Shown: piece after piece, positions 1-9,841 of the stretch
Layout: the number at the start of each line of letters is the position of its first letter
Position numbering within the stretch: position 1 is the first letter of the stretch
Assembly (NCBI RefSeq): GCF_020024835.1
Contig: NZ_JAHHTD010000004.1
Coordinates: forward strand, 4,837 to 68,836
From: Campylobacter sp.
GTDB taxonomy: Bacteria > Campylobacterota > Campylobacteria > Campylobacterales > Campylobacteraceae
Length of the DNA: 64,000 bases
Direction of reading: 5' to 3'
Made by a program: the position numbers and the translations under genes
Notes under the pieces: generated by a model
Told to the model about the DNA's origin: nothing
The model's input: the letters and a program-made list of their open reading frames with translations, nothing else
Databases searched by the model: none

Positions 1-838
1 AATCTCTTGGAGCAAGTAAAAACCATACTGGTAAAATTGCAGCTATAAAGCCATAAGCCATCATTATAAGAGCTAAGGTTGGAGCATTAAGCGTAAAAAT
101 GCTAGCCCAGTAAGGATCAGCTGCTATCTTGCTACCATAATGTATAGCAAGGATTAAAAGTATAAAGCCTACTATAGAAGCTTCGCCTACTTTTCCTGGT
201 CTTAAAAATCTCATATAAATTCCCATAAAAATAGCAATAGGTATAGTCATAGCTATAGTAAATAATCCCCAAGGAGATTCAGCTAGAGCTTTAACAACAA
301 CCATCGCTAAGATCGCTATAATAATGAGCATAATTCCAAAAATAGCAAGCATAGCAACTCCACCTGTAAAATTGCCAAGCTCATCTTTGATTATTTCTCC
401 TAAAGATTTTCCATTGCGACGTGTTGAGATAAATAAAACAACAAAATCATGCACAGCACCAGCTAATACCCCACCTATTAAAATCCAAAGCATAGATGGT
501 AAATACCCCATTTGTGCAGCAAGTATAGGACCAACTAAAGGGCCAGCACCAGCAATAGCGGCAAAATGATGGCCAAAAAGGACTATTTTGTTGGTAGGAA
601 CAAAATCACAACCATCGTTTTTTACTACAGCTGGTGTTGCTCTATTTTTATTTAGTTGCAATACTTTATAGGCAATAAATCTTCCATAAAATCTATACCC
701 TATAGTATAAATACACAAAGCTGCTATGATAAGATAAATTGCTGAAATACTTTCACCATTTTGAAGAGCTAATACCCCAAAACAACAAGCACCTATAATG
801 GCTACAAAAAACCATAATATTTTATTTGCAATGTTCAT
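1..838 (-). CDS. cstA: Carbon starvation protein CstA, peptide/pyruvate transporter (N-terminal part)
   Basis: Reading the minus strand from the ATG at 838 gives an open frame that runs off the window start, so only the first ~279 residues are present. The protein begins MNIANKILWFF and is strongly hydrophobic, with several membrane helices separated by short loops. The stretches FYGRFIA, GHHFAAIAGAGPLVGP and GAVHDFVVLF are characteristic of the CstA N-terminal domain. CstA-family proteins are inner-membrane peptide (and in some bacteria pyruvate) transporters induced on carbon limitation, and C. jejuni CstA is linked to peptide use. The gene is divergent from uvrA across a ~150 bp AT-rich spacer. 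The identification is secure; substrate is inferred from the family. Confidence 0.93.
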   Translation of the reverse strand, partial: MNIANKILWFFVAIIGACCFGVLALQNGESISAIYLIIAALCIYTIGYRFYGRFIAYKVLQLNKNRATPAVVKNDGCDFVPTNKIVLFGHHFAAIAGAGPLVGPILAAQMGYLPSMLWILIGGVLAGAVHDFVVLFISTRRNGKSLGEIIKDELGNFTGGVAMLAIFGIMLIIIAILAMVVVKALAESPWGLFTIAMTIPIAIFMGIYMRFLRPGKVGEASIVGFILLILAIHYGSKIAADPYWASIFTLNAPTLALIMMAYGFIAAILPVWFLLAPRD

Positions 839-985
839 TTTAATCCTTTGTTTATTTTTAGTATATCGTATTTTATGCTTTATAATTATTTAAATTATAT
901 GTATTTTTATAAATAGTAAATATTGTGTATTTATTAAATACTTGTGATAGAATATTGACTTTAAAGTTGATATTAAGGTAATGTG

Positions 986-3808
986 ATGAATGATAAAATA
1001 AGCATAATTGGTGCTAAAGAGAATAATCTTAAAAATATAAATTTAGATCTTCCAAAAAATAAACTTATTGTTTTTACCGGTTTAAGTGGTAGCGGTAAAT
1101 CAACTTTAGCTTTTAGTACTCTTTATGCAGAAGGACAACGTCGCTATATAGAAAGTTTAAGTGCTTATGCTAGACAATTTTTAGATAAAATTGGTAAGCC
1201 TAATGTTGATAAAATTGAAGGTTTAACTCCAGCTATAGCAATTGATCAAAAAACTACTTCTAAAAATCCTCGTTCAACCGTAGGAACTATTACTGAAATT
1301 TATGATTATTTGAGATTATTATATGCAAGAATTGGAATACAATATTGTCATCAATGCGGACAAAAAATTTCATCTATGAGTGCAGCTGATATAGTTGGAG
1401 AAATTTTAAAATTTCCTAAGGGTGCAAAAATTATTATTTATGCTCCTTTGATTAGAGAAAAAAAAGGAAGTTTTGCTGATTTATTAGAAAATTTAGTAAG
1501 CAAAGGTTATATTCGAGCTCAAATTGATGGAGTGCTAACGCGTTTAGATGAAGATATTGATTTAGCTAAAACAAAAAAACATACTATTAAATTAGTCATT
1601 GATCGTCTAGAAATTCAAGAAGATGTGTTGGCAAGATTAGCTAGTGATATCGAAAAAGGCTTAAATGAGAGTTTTGGTGAAATTGAGATAGAAGTTATTA
1701 ATAATGAAGAATTTGATATCCCCAAGCATTTTCATTATAGTGAGCATAATGCTTGTTTTAATTGTAAAATTTCATTTCCTTTGCTTGAGCCTTTAAGTTT
1801 TTCTTTTAATTCCCCTAAGGGGGCTTGCACATCTTGTGATGGTCTTGGTATAAGGTATTCACTAGATATGAAAAAAATGATTAATGAAGATTTAAATTTA
1901 GAATCAGGTGCCATTAAATTATTTTATGGTTTTAATAAAAGTTATTATTATAAATTTTTAATGGCTTTTTGTGAGCAAAATGAAATAAGGACTAAAATTC
2001 CTTATAATCAATTAAGTGAAGATGAAAAGCGTTTAGTGCTTTATGGTAATGCAAAAGAGATTAGTTTTTTATGGAAGAGACATCGGTTAAATCGTAAGTT
2101 TGAAGGAGTGGTTAAATACGCTTATGAAATGCTAAAAGATGAAAAAGATTTAGATGAGTATATGAGTGAAAAAATTTGCAAAGAGTGCAAAGGCCATCGT
2201 TTAAGAGCTGAAAGCTTAGCGGTAAAAGTTGCTGATAAAAATTTAGGTGAAATTTTAGATATGAGTATAGAAAATACTACAGCATTTTTTTCTAAAGAAG
2301 AAAATTTTGTTTATCTTAGTGATCAAGAGCATACTATAGCAAAACCTATTTTTAAAGAAATTAATGAAAGATTATTTTTTTTATATGATGTGGGGCTTGG
2401 TTATTTATCTTTAGGTCGTGATGCAAGGACTATTAGTGGTGGTGAAGCACAAAGAATTCGTATTGCTTCACAAATTGGTAGTGGATTAAGTGGAGTTATG
2501 TATGTATTAGATGAACCTAGTATAGGCTTGCACGAAAGAGATACGCAAAAGCTCATTAAAACTTTAAGAAATTTGCAACAAAAAGGTAATACTTTAATTG
2601 TCGTAGAGCACGATAAGATGACTATTGAGGAAGCTGATTTTATTGTAGATATTGGTCCAGATGCTGGTAAATTTGGAGGAGAAGTAGTTTTTAGTGGAGA
2701 TTATAAAAATTTATTAAAATGCAATAGCCATACTGCACTTTATATGAGCGGTAAGAAGCAAATTTCTCATCAAAAAAATAGAAAACAAGAAGATTTTATT
2801 TTTTTAAAAAATGTAAATATTAACAATATCCATAATTTAGATGTAAAATTTCCTTTGCATAATTTAGTTGCTATTACGGGAGTATCAGGTAGTGGAAAGA
2901 GTTCGCTTATTTTGCAAACTTTATTGCCATTTGCTCAAGAGGAATTAAATCGTGCTAGAAAGGTTAAGACATTAAGTGGTGTGAAAATTGAAGGTCTTGA
3001 AAAACTTGATAAAGTAATTTATCTTGATCAAAGTCCTATAGGAAGAACTCCAAGATCTAATCCTGCAACATATACAGGTGTTATGGATGAAATTCGTAAT
3101 CTTTTTGCTGCAACAAAAGAGGCTAAAATAAGAGGATACAAGATAGGTAGATTTTCTTTTAATGTTAAAGGTGGCAGATGTGAAAAGTGTAGTGGCGATG
3201 GAGAAATAAAAATTGAAATGCATTTTTTGCCAGATGTAATGGTAGTTTGTGATGTTTGTCAAGGTAAAAGATATAATGATGCTACATTGGAGATTAAATA
3301 CAAGGGTAAAAGTATTGCAGATGTTTTAAATATGAGTATTGTAGAGGCAAATATTTTTTTCGCTTCAGTGCCAAAAATTAAACAAAAATTAGATACTTTG
3401 GTTAAGGTAGGACTTGATTATCTTACTTTAGGACAAAATGCAACCACTTTAAGTGGGGGTGAGGCACAAAGAATAAAATTAGCTAAAGAATTAAGTAGAA
3501 GTGATACAGGAAAAACTCTTTATATTTTAGATGAACCTACTACAGGACTTCATTTTGAAGATGTAAATAAATTAATAATAGTTTTGCAGCATTTAGTTGA
3601 ATTAGGAAATAGTGTTTTTATAATAGAACATAATCTTGATGTCATTAAAAACGCTGATTATATCATTGATATGGGGCCAGAAGGTGGTATAAAAGGTGGA
3701 AATATAATTGCTGAGGGTAATGTTAATGAACTTGCTAAAAATCATAAAAAAACTAAATCTTATACAGGGTATTATTTAAATTTGGAATTAAAAAATAATA
3801 GCAAATAA
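986..3808 (+). CDS. uvrA: Excinuclease ABC subunit A
   Basis: This is the damage-recognition ATPase of nucleotide excision repair, acting as a dimer with UvrB. It is about 940 residues, the normal UvrA length. Two ABC modules are visible: Walker A GLSGSGKST at residues 32-40 and GVSGSGKSS near residue 640. Each has its signature segment (SGGEAQRI twice) and Walker B (LDEPS / LDEPTTGLH). Cys-x2-Cys pairs (CHQCG, CFNC, CTSC, CEKC, CDVC) match the UvrA zinc modules. I chose the ATG at 986 rather than the in-frame GTG at 983, because AAGG at 975-978 is then seven bases upstream and the N-terminus (MNDKISIIGAKENN) fits the family. It is convergent with trpB. Confidence 0.97.
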   Translation: MNDKISIIGAKENNLKNINLDLPKNKLIVFTGLSGSGKSTLAFSTLYAEGQRRYIESLSAYARQFLDKIGKPNVDKIEGLTPAIAIDQKTTSKNPRSTVGTITEIYDYLRLLYARIGIQYCHQCGQKISSMSAADIVGEILKFPKGAKIIIYAPLIREKKGSFADLLENLVSKGYIRAQIDGVLTRLDEDIDLAKTKKHTIKLVIDRLEIQEDVLARLASDIEKGLNESFGEIEIEVINNEEFDIPKHFHYSEHNACFNCKISFPLLEPLSFSFNSPKGACTSCDGLGIRYSLDMKKMINEDLNLESGAIKLFYGFNKSYYYKFLMAFCEQNEIRTKIPYNQLSEDEKRLVLYGNAKEISFLWKRHRLNRKFEGVVKYAYEMLKDEKDLDEYMSEKICKECKGHRLRAESLAVKVADKNLGEILDMSIENTTAFFSKEENFVYLSDQEHTIAKPIFKEINERLFFLYDVGLGYLSLGRDARTISGGEAQRIRIASQIGSGLSGVMYVLDEPSIGLHERDTQKLIKTLRNLQQKGNTLIVVEHDKMTIEEADFIVDIGPDAGKFGGEVVFSGDYKNLLKCNSHTALYMSGKKQISHQKNRKQEDFIFLKNVNINNIHNLDVKFPLHNLVAITGVSGSGKSSLILQTLLPFAQEELNRARKVKTLSGVKIEGLEKLDKVIYLDQSPIGRTPRSNPATYTGVMDEIRNLFAATKEAKIRGYKIGRFSFNVKGGRCEKCSGDGEIKIEMHFLPDVMVVCDVCQGKRYNDATLEIKYKGKSIADVLNMSIVEANIFFASVPKIKQKLDTLVKVGLDYLTLGQNATTLSGGEAQRIKLAKELSRSDTGKTLYILDEPTTGLHFEDVNKLIIVLQHLVELGNSVFIIEHNLDVIKNADYIIDMGPEGGIKGGNIIAEGNVNELAKNHKKTKSYTGYYLNLELKNNSK

Positions 3809-3815
3809 AAATAAT

Positions 3816-3841
3816 ATGGTTAAACTTAAAAGTTTAACCAT
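3816..3841. terminator. Bidirectional hairpin between uvrA and trpB
   Basis: An 11-bp perfect stem (ATGGTTAAACT / AGTTTAACCAT) closes a four-base loop between the convergent uvrA and trpB stops, and the trpB stop codon lies within it. On the minus-strand transcript the stem is followed by a U-rich stretch, so it should work at least for trpB. Confidence 0.7.
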
Positions 3842-5009
3842 AAATTTCTCCTTTTTTGTATTCGTAAATGCTTTGCATATCTTTATCACCTCTACCAGAA
3901 AGATTCACAACAATAACACTTTTTTTAGTTAAAGTAGGACATAATTTCTCTAAAAAAGCTAAAGCGTGAGAGCTTTCTATGGCCGGAATAATACCTTCGC
4001 ATTTGCATAATAGTTTTAAAGCATTGATACATTCATCATCACTAATAGCGTGGTAACTTGCTCTTTTAGTTTCTTGTAAATATGCATGTAAAGGACCAAT
4101 TCCTGGATAATCAAGTCCAGCAGAAATACTAAATGTGTGTGAAATTTCACCTTTTTCATTTTGTAAAACTTTAGTTTTCATTCCGTGGATAATTCCTAAT
4201 TTTCCTTTAGTAAGGGTTGCTGCATGATAAGGAGTATCTTGACCTAATCCACCTGCTTCTACTCCTATAAGTTTTACTTTTTCATCTTTTAAGAATTCAT
4301 AAAAAATTCCCGCAGCATTACTACCACCACCAGCTGCAGCTATTATATAATCTACTTTTTTATTTAATTTTTTAAGTTGCATTTTGCATTCTTTTCCTAT
4401 GATACTTTGAAAATGTGTAACAATTTGTGGATAAGGGTAAGGTCCAACAGCACTACCTACTACATAAAATACATTTTTTGTATTTTTAACCCAAAAATTT
4501 AAAGCTCCATCAACTGCATCGCTAAGTGTTTTACTTCCACTTTCTATGGAATGAACTTTAGCTCCTAAAAGCTCCATTTTATAAACATTTAAAGCTTGTC
4601 TTTTAACGTCTATAGCACCCATAAAAATTTCACATTCAAGTCCTAAAAGTGCTGCTGCAGTAGCTGTAGCAACTCCATGTTGTCCTGCTCCAGTTTCTGC
4701 TATGATTTTTGTTTTATTCATTTTTTTAGCCATTAAAGCTTGTGCAAGAGCATTATTAATTTTATGTGCTCCTGTATGAGTTAAATCTTCTCTTTTTAAG
4801 TAAATTTCATGTCCATAAATTTTGCTTAAATTGCTAGCATAATACAAAGGAGTAGGTCGTCCAACGTAAGTTGTTAAAAGTTGTTTTAACTCTTTATTAA
4901 ATTCCTTATCTTGTTTAAATTTTAAAAAAGACGTTTCTACTTCATTTAATGCGATTTTTATTTCATCTGGTACAAATTGACCACCAAAATTTCCATAATA
5001 TTGTTTCAT
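3834..5009 (-). CDS. trpB: Tryptophan synthase beta chain (stand-alone)
   Basis: This PLP enzyme condenses indole and serine into tryptophan. At 391 residues it is full length. The PLP lysine lies in HTGAHKINNA (about residue 82-91), and the phosphate-binding loop GGGSNAAG is near residue 228. The N-terminus (YYGNFGGQFVPDE) is that of classical TrpB1. The start has AAGGA seven bases upstream. No trpA or other trp gene is adjacent, unlike the C. jejuni trp operon, so in this locus it would act as an indole-salvage enzyme or partner a TrpA elsewhere. A short ORF with its own ribosome-binding site lies upstream on the same strand (5112-5183) and may control it. Confidence 0.95.
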   Translation of the reverse strand: MKQYYGNFGGQFVPDEIKIALNEVETSFLKFKQDKEFNKELKQLLTTYVGRPTPLYYASNLSKIYGHEIYLKREDLTHTGAHKINNALAQALMAKKMNKTKIIAETGAGQHGVATATAAALLGLECEIFMGAIDVKRQALNVYKMELLGAKVHSIESGSKTLSDAVDGALNFWVKNTKNVFYVVGSAVGPYPYPQIVTHFQSIIGKECKMQLKKLNKKVDYIIAAAGGGSNAAGIFYEFLKDEKVKLIGVEAGGLGQDTPYHAATLTKGKLGIIHGMKTKVLQNEKGEISHTFSISAGLDYPGIGPLHAYLQETKRASYHAISDDECINALKLLCKCEGIIPAIESSHALAFLEKLCPTLTKKSVIVVNLSGRGDKDMQSIYEYKKGEIYG

Positions 5010-5111
5010 AATTATTCCTTAAAAATAAATACAATTTTTAGATCAACTACGATCAACTAAAGCTTAGATAACAAGATAAAATTAAGAAAATAAAAGATGT
5101 GCGAAGTAGGC

Positions 5112-5183
5112 TTAACGCCAAGACAAAAAATTGATATGATGGTTTAAATTTTTAAATATTTGCATATATAAAAAAGACGACAT
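5112..5183 (-). CDS. Putative 23-residue leader peptide upstream of trpB
   Basis: On the minus strand, ATG at 5183 is preceded by a very strong ribosome-binding site (AAAGGAG, four bases before the ATG). It opens a 23-codon frame beginning MSSFLYMQIF and ending FLSWR, with one Trp codon two codons before the stop. The stop is ~100 bases upstream of trpB. The arrangement (strong RBS, short peptide, Trp near the end, amino-acid gene downstream) is that of an attenuation leader. I see no clear terminator stem with a U-run after it, only a weak GGC/GCC pairing around the stop and a 9-bp direct repeat (GATCAACTA) at 5041-5060. The function is inferred. Confidence 0.45.
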   Translation of the reverse strand: MSSFLYMQIFKNLNHHINFLSWR

Positions 5184-5288
5184 ATAGCTCCTTTAAAGAT
5201 TTTTAAACAAGGTCTTTATTATATAATAAAATAATTAATAATTAAGTGAGCAATAATATAATAAATAATTTAAAAATAAGGATAAATA

Positions 5289-5882
5289 ATGATAAATACA
5301 TATAAAAGATTGTTAATTTTATGGGGAATGATAAGTTTATTTTTTAATTTTAGTATCGCTACTGATTTGTTAGAAGCAAAAATTAATTGGCTAACTAAAG
5401 AAAAATTTGAAATGCTTCAAAAAGAGTATGAAAAAGGTATCAAAATAAAATCAGAAGAATTAAATGCACAAAATATAAATAAGGTTTTAAAAGAATATAT
5501 ATTAGATTGTTATAAAATTGATTATACAATTGAACTTTTGCAAGATTATGATTTTTCTACACAAGGAATAAATTTAGCTTATTTTTATGGTTATGAACAA
5601 TATGATAAATTGCTTAATAAATATTATTCTTTATATAAAAATGAATTAGATTCAAAAAATAAAGCTATGCTTTTAGAAGAACAAAGGGCCTGGCTTAAAT
5701 TACAAAATGCTTATGAAGAGTATATAAAAGCACATAAAGCACTTGTTTATACGGCAAATGGTGGAGGTAGTATATATTCTAATTTTGTTAGCGTATCTTG
5801 CTTTGATTTTATAAAAAAGCGTGTTGATGAACTTTATAAGTATTATTCTCAAACCATTGATAATAGTGGGATAAAATGGTAG
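5289..5882 (+). CDS. Exported LprI-like / DUF1311 protein
   Basis: The 197-residue product starts with a hydrophobic signal-peptide-like segment (about residues 6-25, LLILWGMISLFF). Its C-terminal ~90 residues match the DUF1311 / LprI N-terminal pattern: an L-x-EEQRAWL motif, a following Gly-rich GGGSIY and a conserved Cys before a KKRVDELYK helix. Family members are periplasmic or lipoprotein-like, and one mycobacterial member inhibits lysozyme. Function here is not known. A RBS (AAGGATAA) lies just before the ATG. It is 16 bases upstream of the DedA-type gene and probably co-transcribed with it. Confidence 0.65.
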   Translation: MINTYKRLLILWGMISLFFNFSIATDLLEAKINWLTKEKFEMLQKEYEKGIKIKSEELNAQNINKVLKEYILDCYKIDYTIELLQDYDFSTQGINLAYFYGYEQYDKLLNKYYSLYKNELDSKNKAMLLEEQRAWLKLQNAYEEYIKAHKALVYTANGGGSIYSNFVSVSCFDFIKKRVDELYKYYSQTIDNSGIKW

Positions 5883-5898
5883 AAAATAAGTAAAATTT

Positions 5899-6342
5899 AT
5901 GTTTGAATTTTTATATAATGATATAAGCTATGTAGGTCTTTTTTTAGTATGTTTTTTATCTAGTACTTTATTGCCACTTGCAAGTGAAGCTTTTGTTATC
6001 GCTTTTGTTAAATTGGATTTTAATATTTATTATGTATTATTCATATCAAGTTTTGCAAATACTCTAGGAAGTATGACTACTTACTCTTTAGCATATTTTG
6101 GTAAGAGTAAAATTTTAGAAAAATACTTTAGCTCTTCTTTAAAAAAAATGAAAAAGATTGATACGAATTTTAATCGTTTTGGATTTGTATATGCTTTTTT
6201 AACTTTTTTACCTTTGATAGGAGATATTTTTGCTTTAGGTTTAGGTTTTGTTAAATATTCTCCTTTAAAAACAAGCTGTTTTATAGCTTTAGGAAAGATG
6301 AGTCGTTATATTTGTATAGTTATTATGGCTAGTTTTATTTAA
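5899..6342 (+). CDS. YqaA/DedA-family inner-membrane protein
   Basis: This is a 147-residue protein with four or five hydrophobic segments (near 10-30, 42-65, 100-120 and 125-147). The ordering LPLASEAFVIAF, then NTLGSMTTYSLAYFG, then a basic loop (KKMKKIDTNFNRFG), then FLPLIGDIFALGLGFV is the SNARE-associated/DedA core of the small YqaA subfamily. DedA proteins are proposed lipid-carrier flippases or are needed for membrane homeostasis. The substrate of this subfamily is unknown. It follows the DUF1311 gene closely and precedes polA. Confidence 0.75.
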   Translation: MFEFLYNDISYVGLFLVCFLSSTLLPLASEAFVIAFVKLDFNIYYVLFISSFANTLGSMTTYSLAYFGKSKILEKYFSSSLKKMKKIDTNFNRFGFVYAFLTFLPLIGDIFALGLGFVKYSPLKTSCFIALGKMSRYICIVIMASFI

Positions 6343-6405
6343 ATTTTTTACCCACTTTTAAATAATTTTTAGTGATAATTATTTATTTTAAATGATTGGA
6401 AGATA

Positions 6406-9045
6406 ATGAAAACTTTAACGATAGTTGATACTTTTGGATTTTTCTTTAGACTTTTTTATGCCCTTAAAGGATTGAAAAATTCAAAAGGTCAGCCAAGTAA
6501 TATGATAAGTGGTTTTGCAAATTTTATTTATACTTTAAGACAAGAACATCCAAGTGATATGATTATTTTTGCATTAGATAGCAAAGGAAAAACTTTTAGA
6601 AGCGAAATTGATCCTAATTATAAAATTAATCGCACACCTCCTCCAGATGAATTATTAGAACAAATTCCAGTTTGTATCAAAATGATTGAAAAAATGGGTT
6701 TTGCTAGTTTTTCTTGTGAAGGTTATGAGGCTGATGATATCATCGCGTCTTTAGTAAAAGAATGTCAAGATAAAGATATCTTTATAAGAATTATCACTCA
6801 AGATAAAGATTTATATCAATTGATTAAAGATAAAAAAGTAAATATTTATAGTCCTATTTCAAAAAATGATTATGATGAAGCTGGGTGTTTAGAAAAATAT
6901 GGCGTCAAACCTTCACAGATTAGAGATTTTTTAGCATTATGTGGTGATAGTTCTGATAATATTCCTGGTGTAAAGGGTATAGGTGCAAAGGGTGCTAAAA
7001 ATTTACTTGATGAATTTGAAAATATAGAAGGAATTTATAGCAATTTAGCATTAATACGTAATGAAAGAAGTAAAAAATTGCTTTTAGAAGGTAAAGATAA
7101 TGCTTTTTTAAGCAAAAAATTAGCGTCATTGTATGAAGATTTGAGCGTAGGGCATATGTTGAAAGATTGTATGTATCCTCAAGATGAGCCTTTATTGGAA
7201 GTTATGGATATACTTAAACACTATGAACTTAATACTTTATTAAAAAAACTACGTATTAATCCACAAAATAAAGGTAAAAATTTAGGTTTTAACGCTTGCT
7301 TAATTTTAGATGATAAGGAATTGTTTAAAATTTTAGATAAAGTTGATTCGCAAAGTATTATTGCTTTTGATACTGAAACAACTGGTTTAAATACTAAGAA
7401 AGCTAAGATTGTTGGTTTTAGCTTTTGTTTGTATGAAAGTGAAGCTTTTTATGTGCCACTTGCTCATGATTACTTGGGAGTAGGTAATCAAATTTCTTTA
7501 GCAAGTGCAAAAGTAGCTATAGAAAAAATTTATAAAAGTGTAGTCGTTGGACATAATTTAAAATATGATTTTGAGATTATTAGAAATAATTTTAATATAA
7601 ATCCACCTAAACAATATGCAGATACTATGATTTTAGCTTGGTTAAGTAATCCTAGTTTGCGAGTTAATATGGATGATTTAGCTAAAAGATTATTTAATTA
7701 TGAAACATTACATTTTGATAATTTAGTAAAAAAAGGTGAGAATTTTGCAAGCATAGATTTAGAAAAAGCGTGTGAGTATGCTGCTGAAGATGCTTATATT
7801 ACTTTACGATTTTATCTTTATTTTGTAAAAAATTTAGAAAAATCATTATTTAATCTTGCTGTAAATAATGAGTTTGAATTTATCAAAGTTTTAATAATGA
7901 TGGAAAATAATGGTATTAAACTTGACACTTTAAAACTTGAAAAATTAATGCAAAGCTTCAATCAAGATATCAAAATTTTAAGTGAGAAGATTTTTAATTT
8001 AGCAGGTGAGAAATTTAATATCAACTCTCCTAAACAAGTGGGGGATATTTTATTTGAAAAATTAAAATTACCAAGTGGAAAAAAGAGTAAGACAGGTTAT
8101 TCTACTGATGAAAAAGTCTTAAGTGCTATTATAGATACTCACCCTATTGTTAAAGAGATTTTAGCCTATAGAGAGCTGGCTAAATTAGTTGGTACATATT
8201 GTGAACCTTTATTAAAACTTGCTAAAAATGATATAAATTCAAAGATTTATTCTAGTTTTTTACAGACAGGCACTGCTACAGGAAGACTTTCGTCTAAAGA
8301 TCCAAATTTACAAAATATTCCAGCACATGGTCAATATGCAAAAGATTATAAATCATGTTTTGTATCTCAATTAGGTTATAGTTTTATTTCATTTGATTAT
8401 TCTCAGATTGAACTTAGAATGCTTGCACATTTTAGTGAAGATGTTAAACTTTTAGAGGCATTTGAAAATGATGAAGATATTCACGCAAAAACTGCCATAA
8501 TGATTTTTGGAGTTAGTAATTACAATACACGCAGTATTGCTAAAAGTATCAATTTTGGACTTATTTATGGTATGGGTTATAAAACTTTAAGTCAAAATTT
8601 AAAGATTGAGGCTAAATTAGCTAAAGAATATATTGAAAAATATTTTGATAATTTTAGTAGTATTAAAAATTATTTTGAAAATATTAAAAATCAAGCAAAG
8701 CAAGATGGTTTTATTAAGACTCTTTTGGGGCGAAAGCGTTATTTTGATTTTGTCAATGCAAAACCAATGCAAATTGCTATGTATGAAAGAGAGAGTATTA
8801 ATTCTATACTTCAAGGTTCAGCCGCTGATGTGATAAAATTAGCGATGATACAAATTGCAAAATTTTTAGATGAAGATAAGCGTTTAATTTTACAAATTCA
8901 CGATGAATTAATTTTTGAAGTAAAAGATGAGTTGTGTAAAGAATTTATAAAAAATACTAGTGATGTTATGGAAAATATTGTAAAATTAAAAGTCAAATTA
9001 AAAACTTCATCAAATATAGCAAAAGATTGGGGTAGTTTAAAATAA
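6406..9045 (+). CDS. polA: DNA polymerase I
   Basis: The 879-residue, three-domain polymerase fills gaps in repair and Okazaki processing. Residues 1-~290 form the 5'-3' exonuclease (EADDIIA, TQDKDLYQL, GDSSDNIPG). The 3'-5' exonuclease follows with intact catalytic acids (FDTETTGLN near 321, HNLKYDFE, YAAEDAYITL), so proofreading should be active. The C-terminal polymerase domain carries TATGRLSSKDPNLQNIP, DYSQIELRM, the O-helix region RSIAKSINFGLIYGMG and QIHDELIFE. A RBS (GGAAG) precedes the ATG. It is followed after 10 bases by motA, so the three genes polA-motA-motB likely form one transcription unit. Confidence 0.97.
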   Translation: MKTLTIVDTFGFFFRLFYALKGLKNSKGQPSNMISGFANFIYTLRQEHPSDMIIFALDSKGKTFRSEIDPNYKINRTPPPDELLEQIPVCIKMIEKMGFASFSCEGYEADDIIASLVKECQDKDIFIRIITQDKDLYQLIKDKKVNIYSPISKNDYDEAGCLEKYGVKPSQIRDFLALCGDSSDNIPGVKGIGAKGAKNLLDEFENIEGIYSNLALIRNERSKKLLLEGKDNAFLSKKLASLYEDLSVGHMLKDCMYPQDEPLLEVMDILKHYELNTLLKKLRINPQNKGKNLGFNACLILDDKELFKILDKVDSQSIIAFDTETTGLNTKKAKIVGFSFCLYESEAFYVPLAHDYLGVGNQISLASAKVAIEKIYKSVVVGHNLKYDFEIIRNNFNINPPKQYADTMILAWLSNPSLRVNMDDLAKRLFNYETLHFDNLVKKGENFASIDLEKACEYAAEDAYITLRFYLYFVKNLEKSLFNLAVNNEFEFIKVLIMMENNGIKLDTLKLEKLMQSFNQDIKILSEKIFNLAGEKFNINSPKQVGDILFEKLKLPSGKKSKTGYSTDEKVLSAIIDTHPIVKEILAYRELAKLVGTYCEPLLKLAKNDINSKIYSSFLQTGTATGRLSSKDPNLQNIPAHGQYAKDYKSCFVSQLGYSFISFDYSQIELRMLAHFSEDVKLLEAFENDEDIHAKTAIMIFGVSNYNTRSIAKSINFGLIYGMGYKTLSQNLKIEAKLAKEYIEKYFDNFSSIKNYFENIKNQAKQDGFIKTLLGRKRYFDFVNAKPMQIAMYERESINSILQGSAADVIKLAMIQIAKFLDEDKRLILQIHDELIFEVKDELCKEFIKNTSDVMENIVKLKVKLKTSSNIAKDWGSLK

Positions 9046-9055
9046 GGGAGAATTA

Positions 9056-9829
9056 ATGGATCTTTCAACTATACTTGGTATGGTTCTTGCGGTCACTAGT
9101 ATATCAATAGGTGATATTTTAGAAGGTGGTAATCCAATTCACGTAATACATCTTAGTTCATTTTTAATAGTTATGCCAACGGCTGCATTTTGTGCTATGA
9201 CTGCAACACATAAAAAGATTGTAAAAGCAGCATTTAAAGAATTAAAAATAGTATTTAAGGGTGCAGGAGTAAATTTAAGTCAAAGAATAGCTGAACTTGT
9301 GGAATATTCCATAATAGCAAGAAGAGATGGGCTTTTAGCACTTGAATCAAAGACAAATGAAATAGATAATGAATTTTTAAAAGAAACTATGATGATGATG
9401 GTTGATGGTAAGAGTGTAGAAGAAATTAAAGAAACTATGGAAATTCAAATAGAAGAGATGGAAGAATATTATAAAGAATGTGGAGAATATTGGATAAGAT
9501 TTGGTGAAACTTGTCCTACAATGGGGCTTGTTGGGGCGGTTATGGGTTTGATGTTGGCATTAAAATTACTAGATGATCCTCAAGCTATGGCTGCTGGTAT
9601 CGCAGGAGCATTTACTGCAACCGTTACTGGTATATTTGGTGCTTATGCATTATTTGGTCCTTGGGGAAATAAAATGAGAGCAAATGCACACGAATTAATT
9701 AAAGAAAGAATTGTAATTTCTCAAGCAATTGTAAGTATTGCTGAAGGTGCAAATCCAAGAGATTTAGAAGCAAAATTATTTAACTATTTAGGTCATGATG
9801 ACCCTAAAATTTCACAATTTGACAAATAA
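9056..9829 (+). CDS. motA: Flagellar motor stator protein MotA
   Basis: MotA forms the pentameric membrane part of the proton-driven stator that turns the flagellum. The 257-residue product has four membrane segments: two near the N-terminus, then a large cytoplasmic loop with charged residues, then two more around 155-205 (TMGLVGAVMGLMLAL and AFTATVTGIFGAYALFGPWG). The TMGLVGAVMG segment is the conserved third helix. The ATG has GGGAG six bases upstream. It sits 12 bases before motB, the usual stator pair. Confidence 0.96.
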   Translation: MDLSTILGMVLAVTSISIGDILEGGNPIHVIHLSSFLIVMPTAAFCAMTATHKKIVKAAFKELKIVFKGAGVNLSQRIAELVEYSIIARRDGLLALESKTNEIDNEFLKETMMMMVDGKSVEEIKETMEIQIEEMEEYYKECGEYWIRFGETCPTMGLVGAVMGLMLALKLLDDPQAMAAGIAGAFTATVTGIFGAYALFGPWGNKMRANAHELIKERIVISQAIVSIAEGANPRDLEAKLFNYLGHDDPKISQFDK

Positions 9830-9841
9830 GAGTTATAAAAA

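Noticed and set aside
2972..3262. Minus-strand ORF inside uvrA
   Set aside because: Antisense shadow of a well-supported gene; composition lacks any protein signature.
8617..8833. Overlapping plus and minus ORFs inside polA
   Set aside because: Both lie in the conserved polymerase domain of polA and have no RBS or homology.
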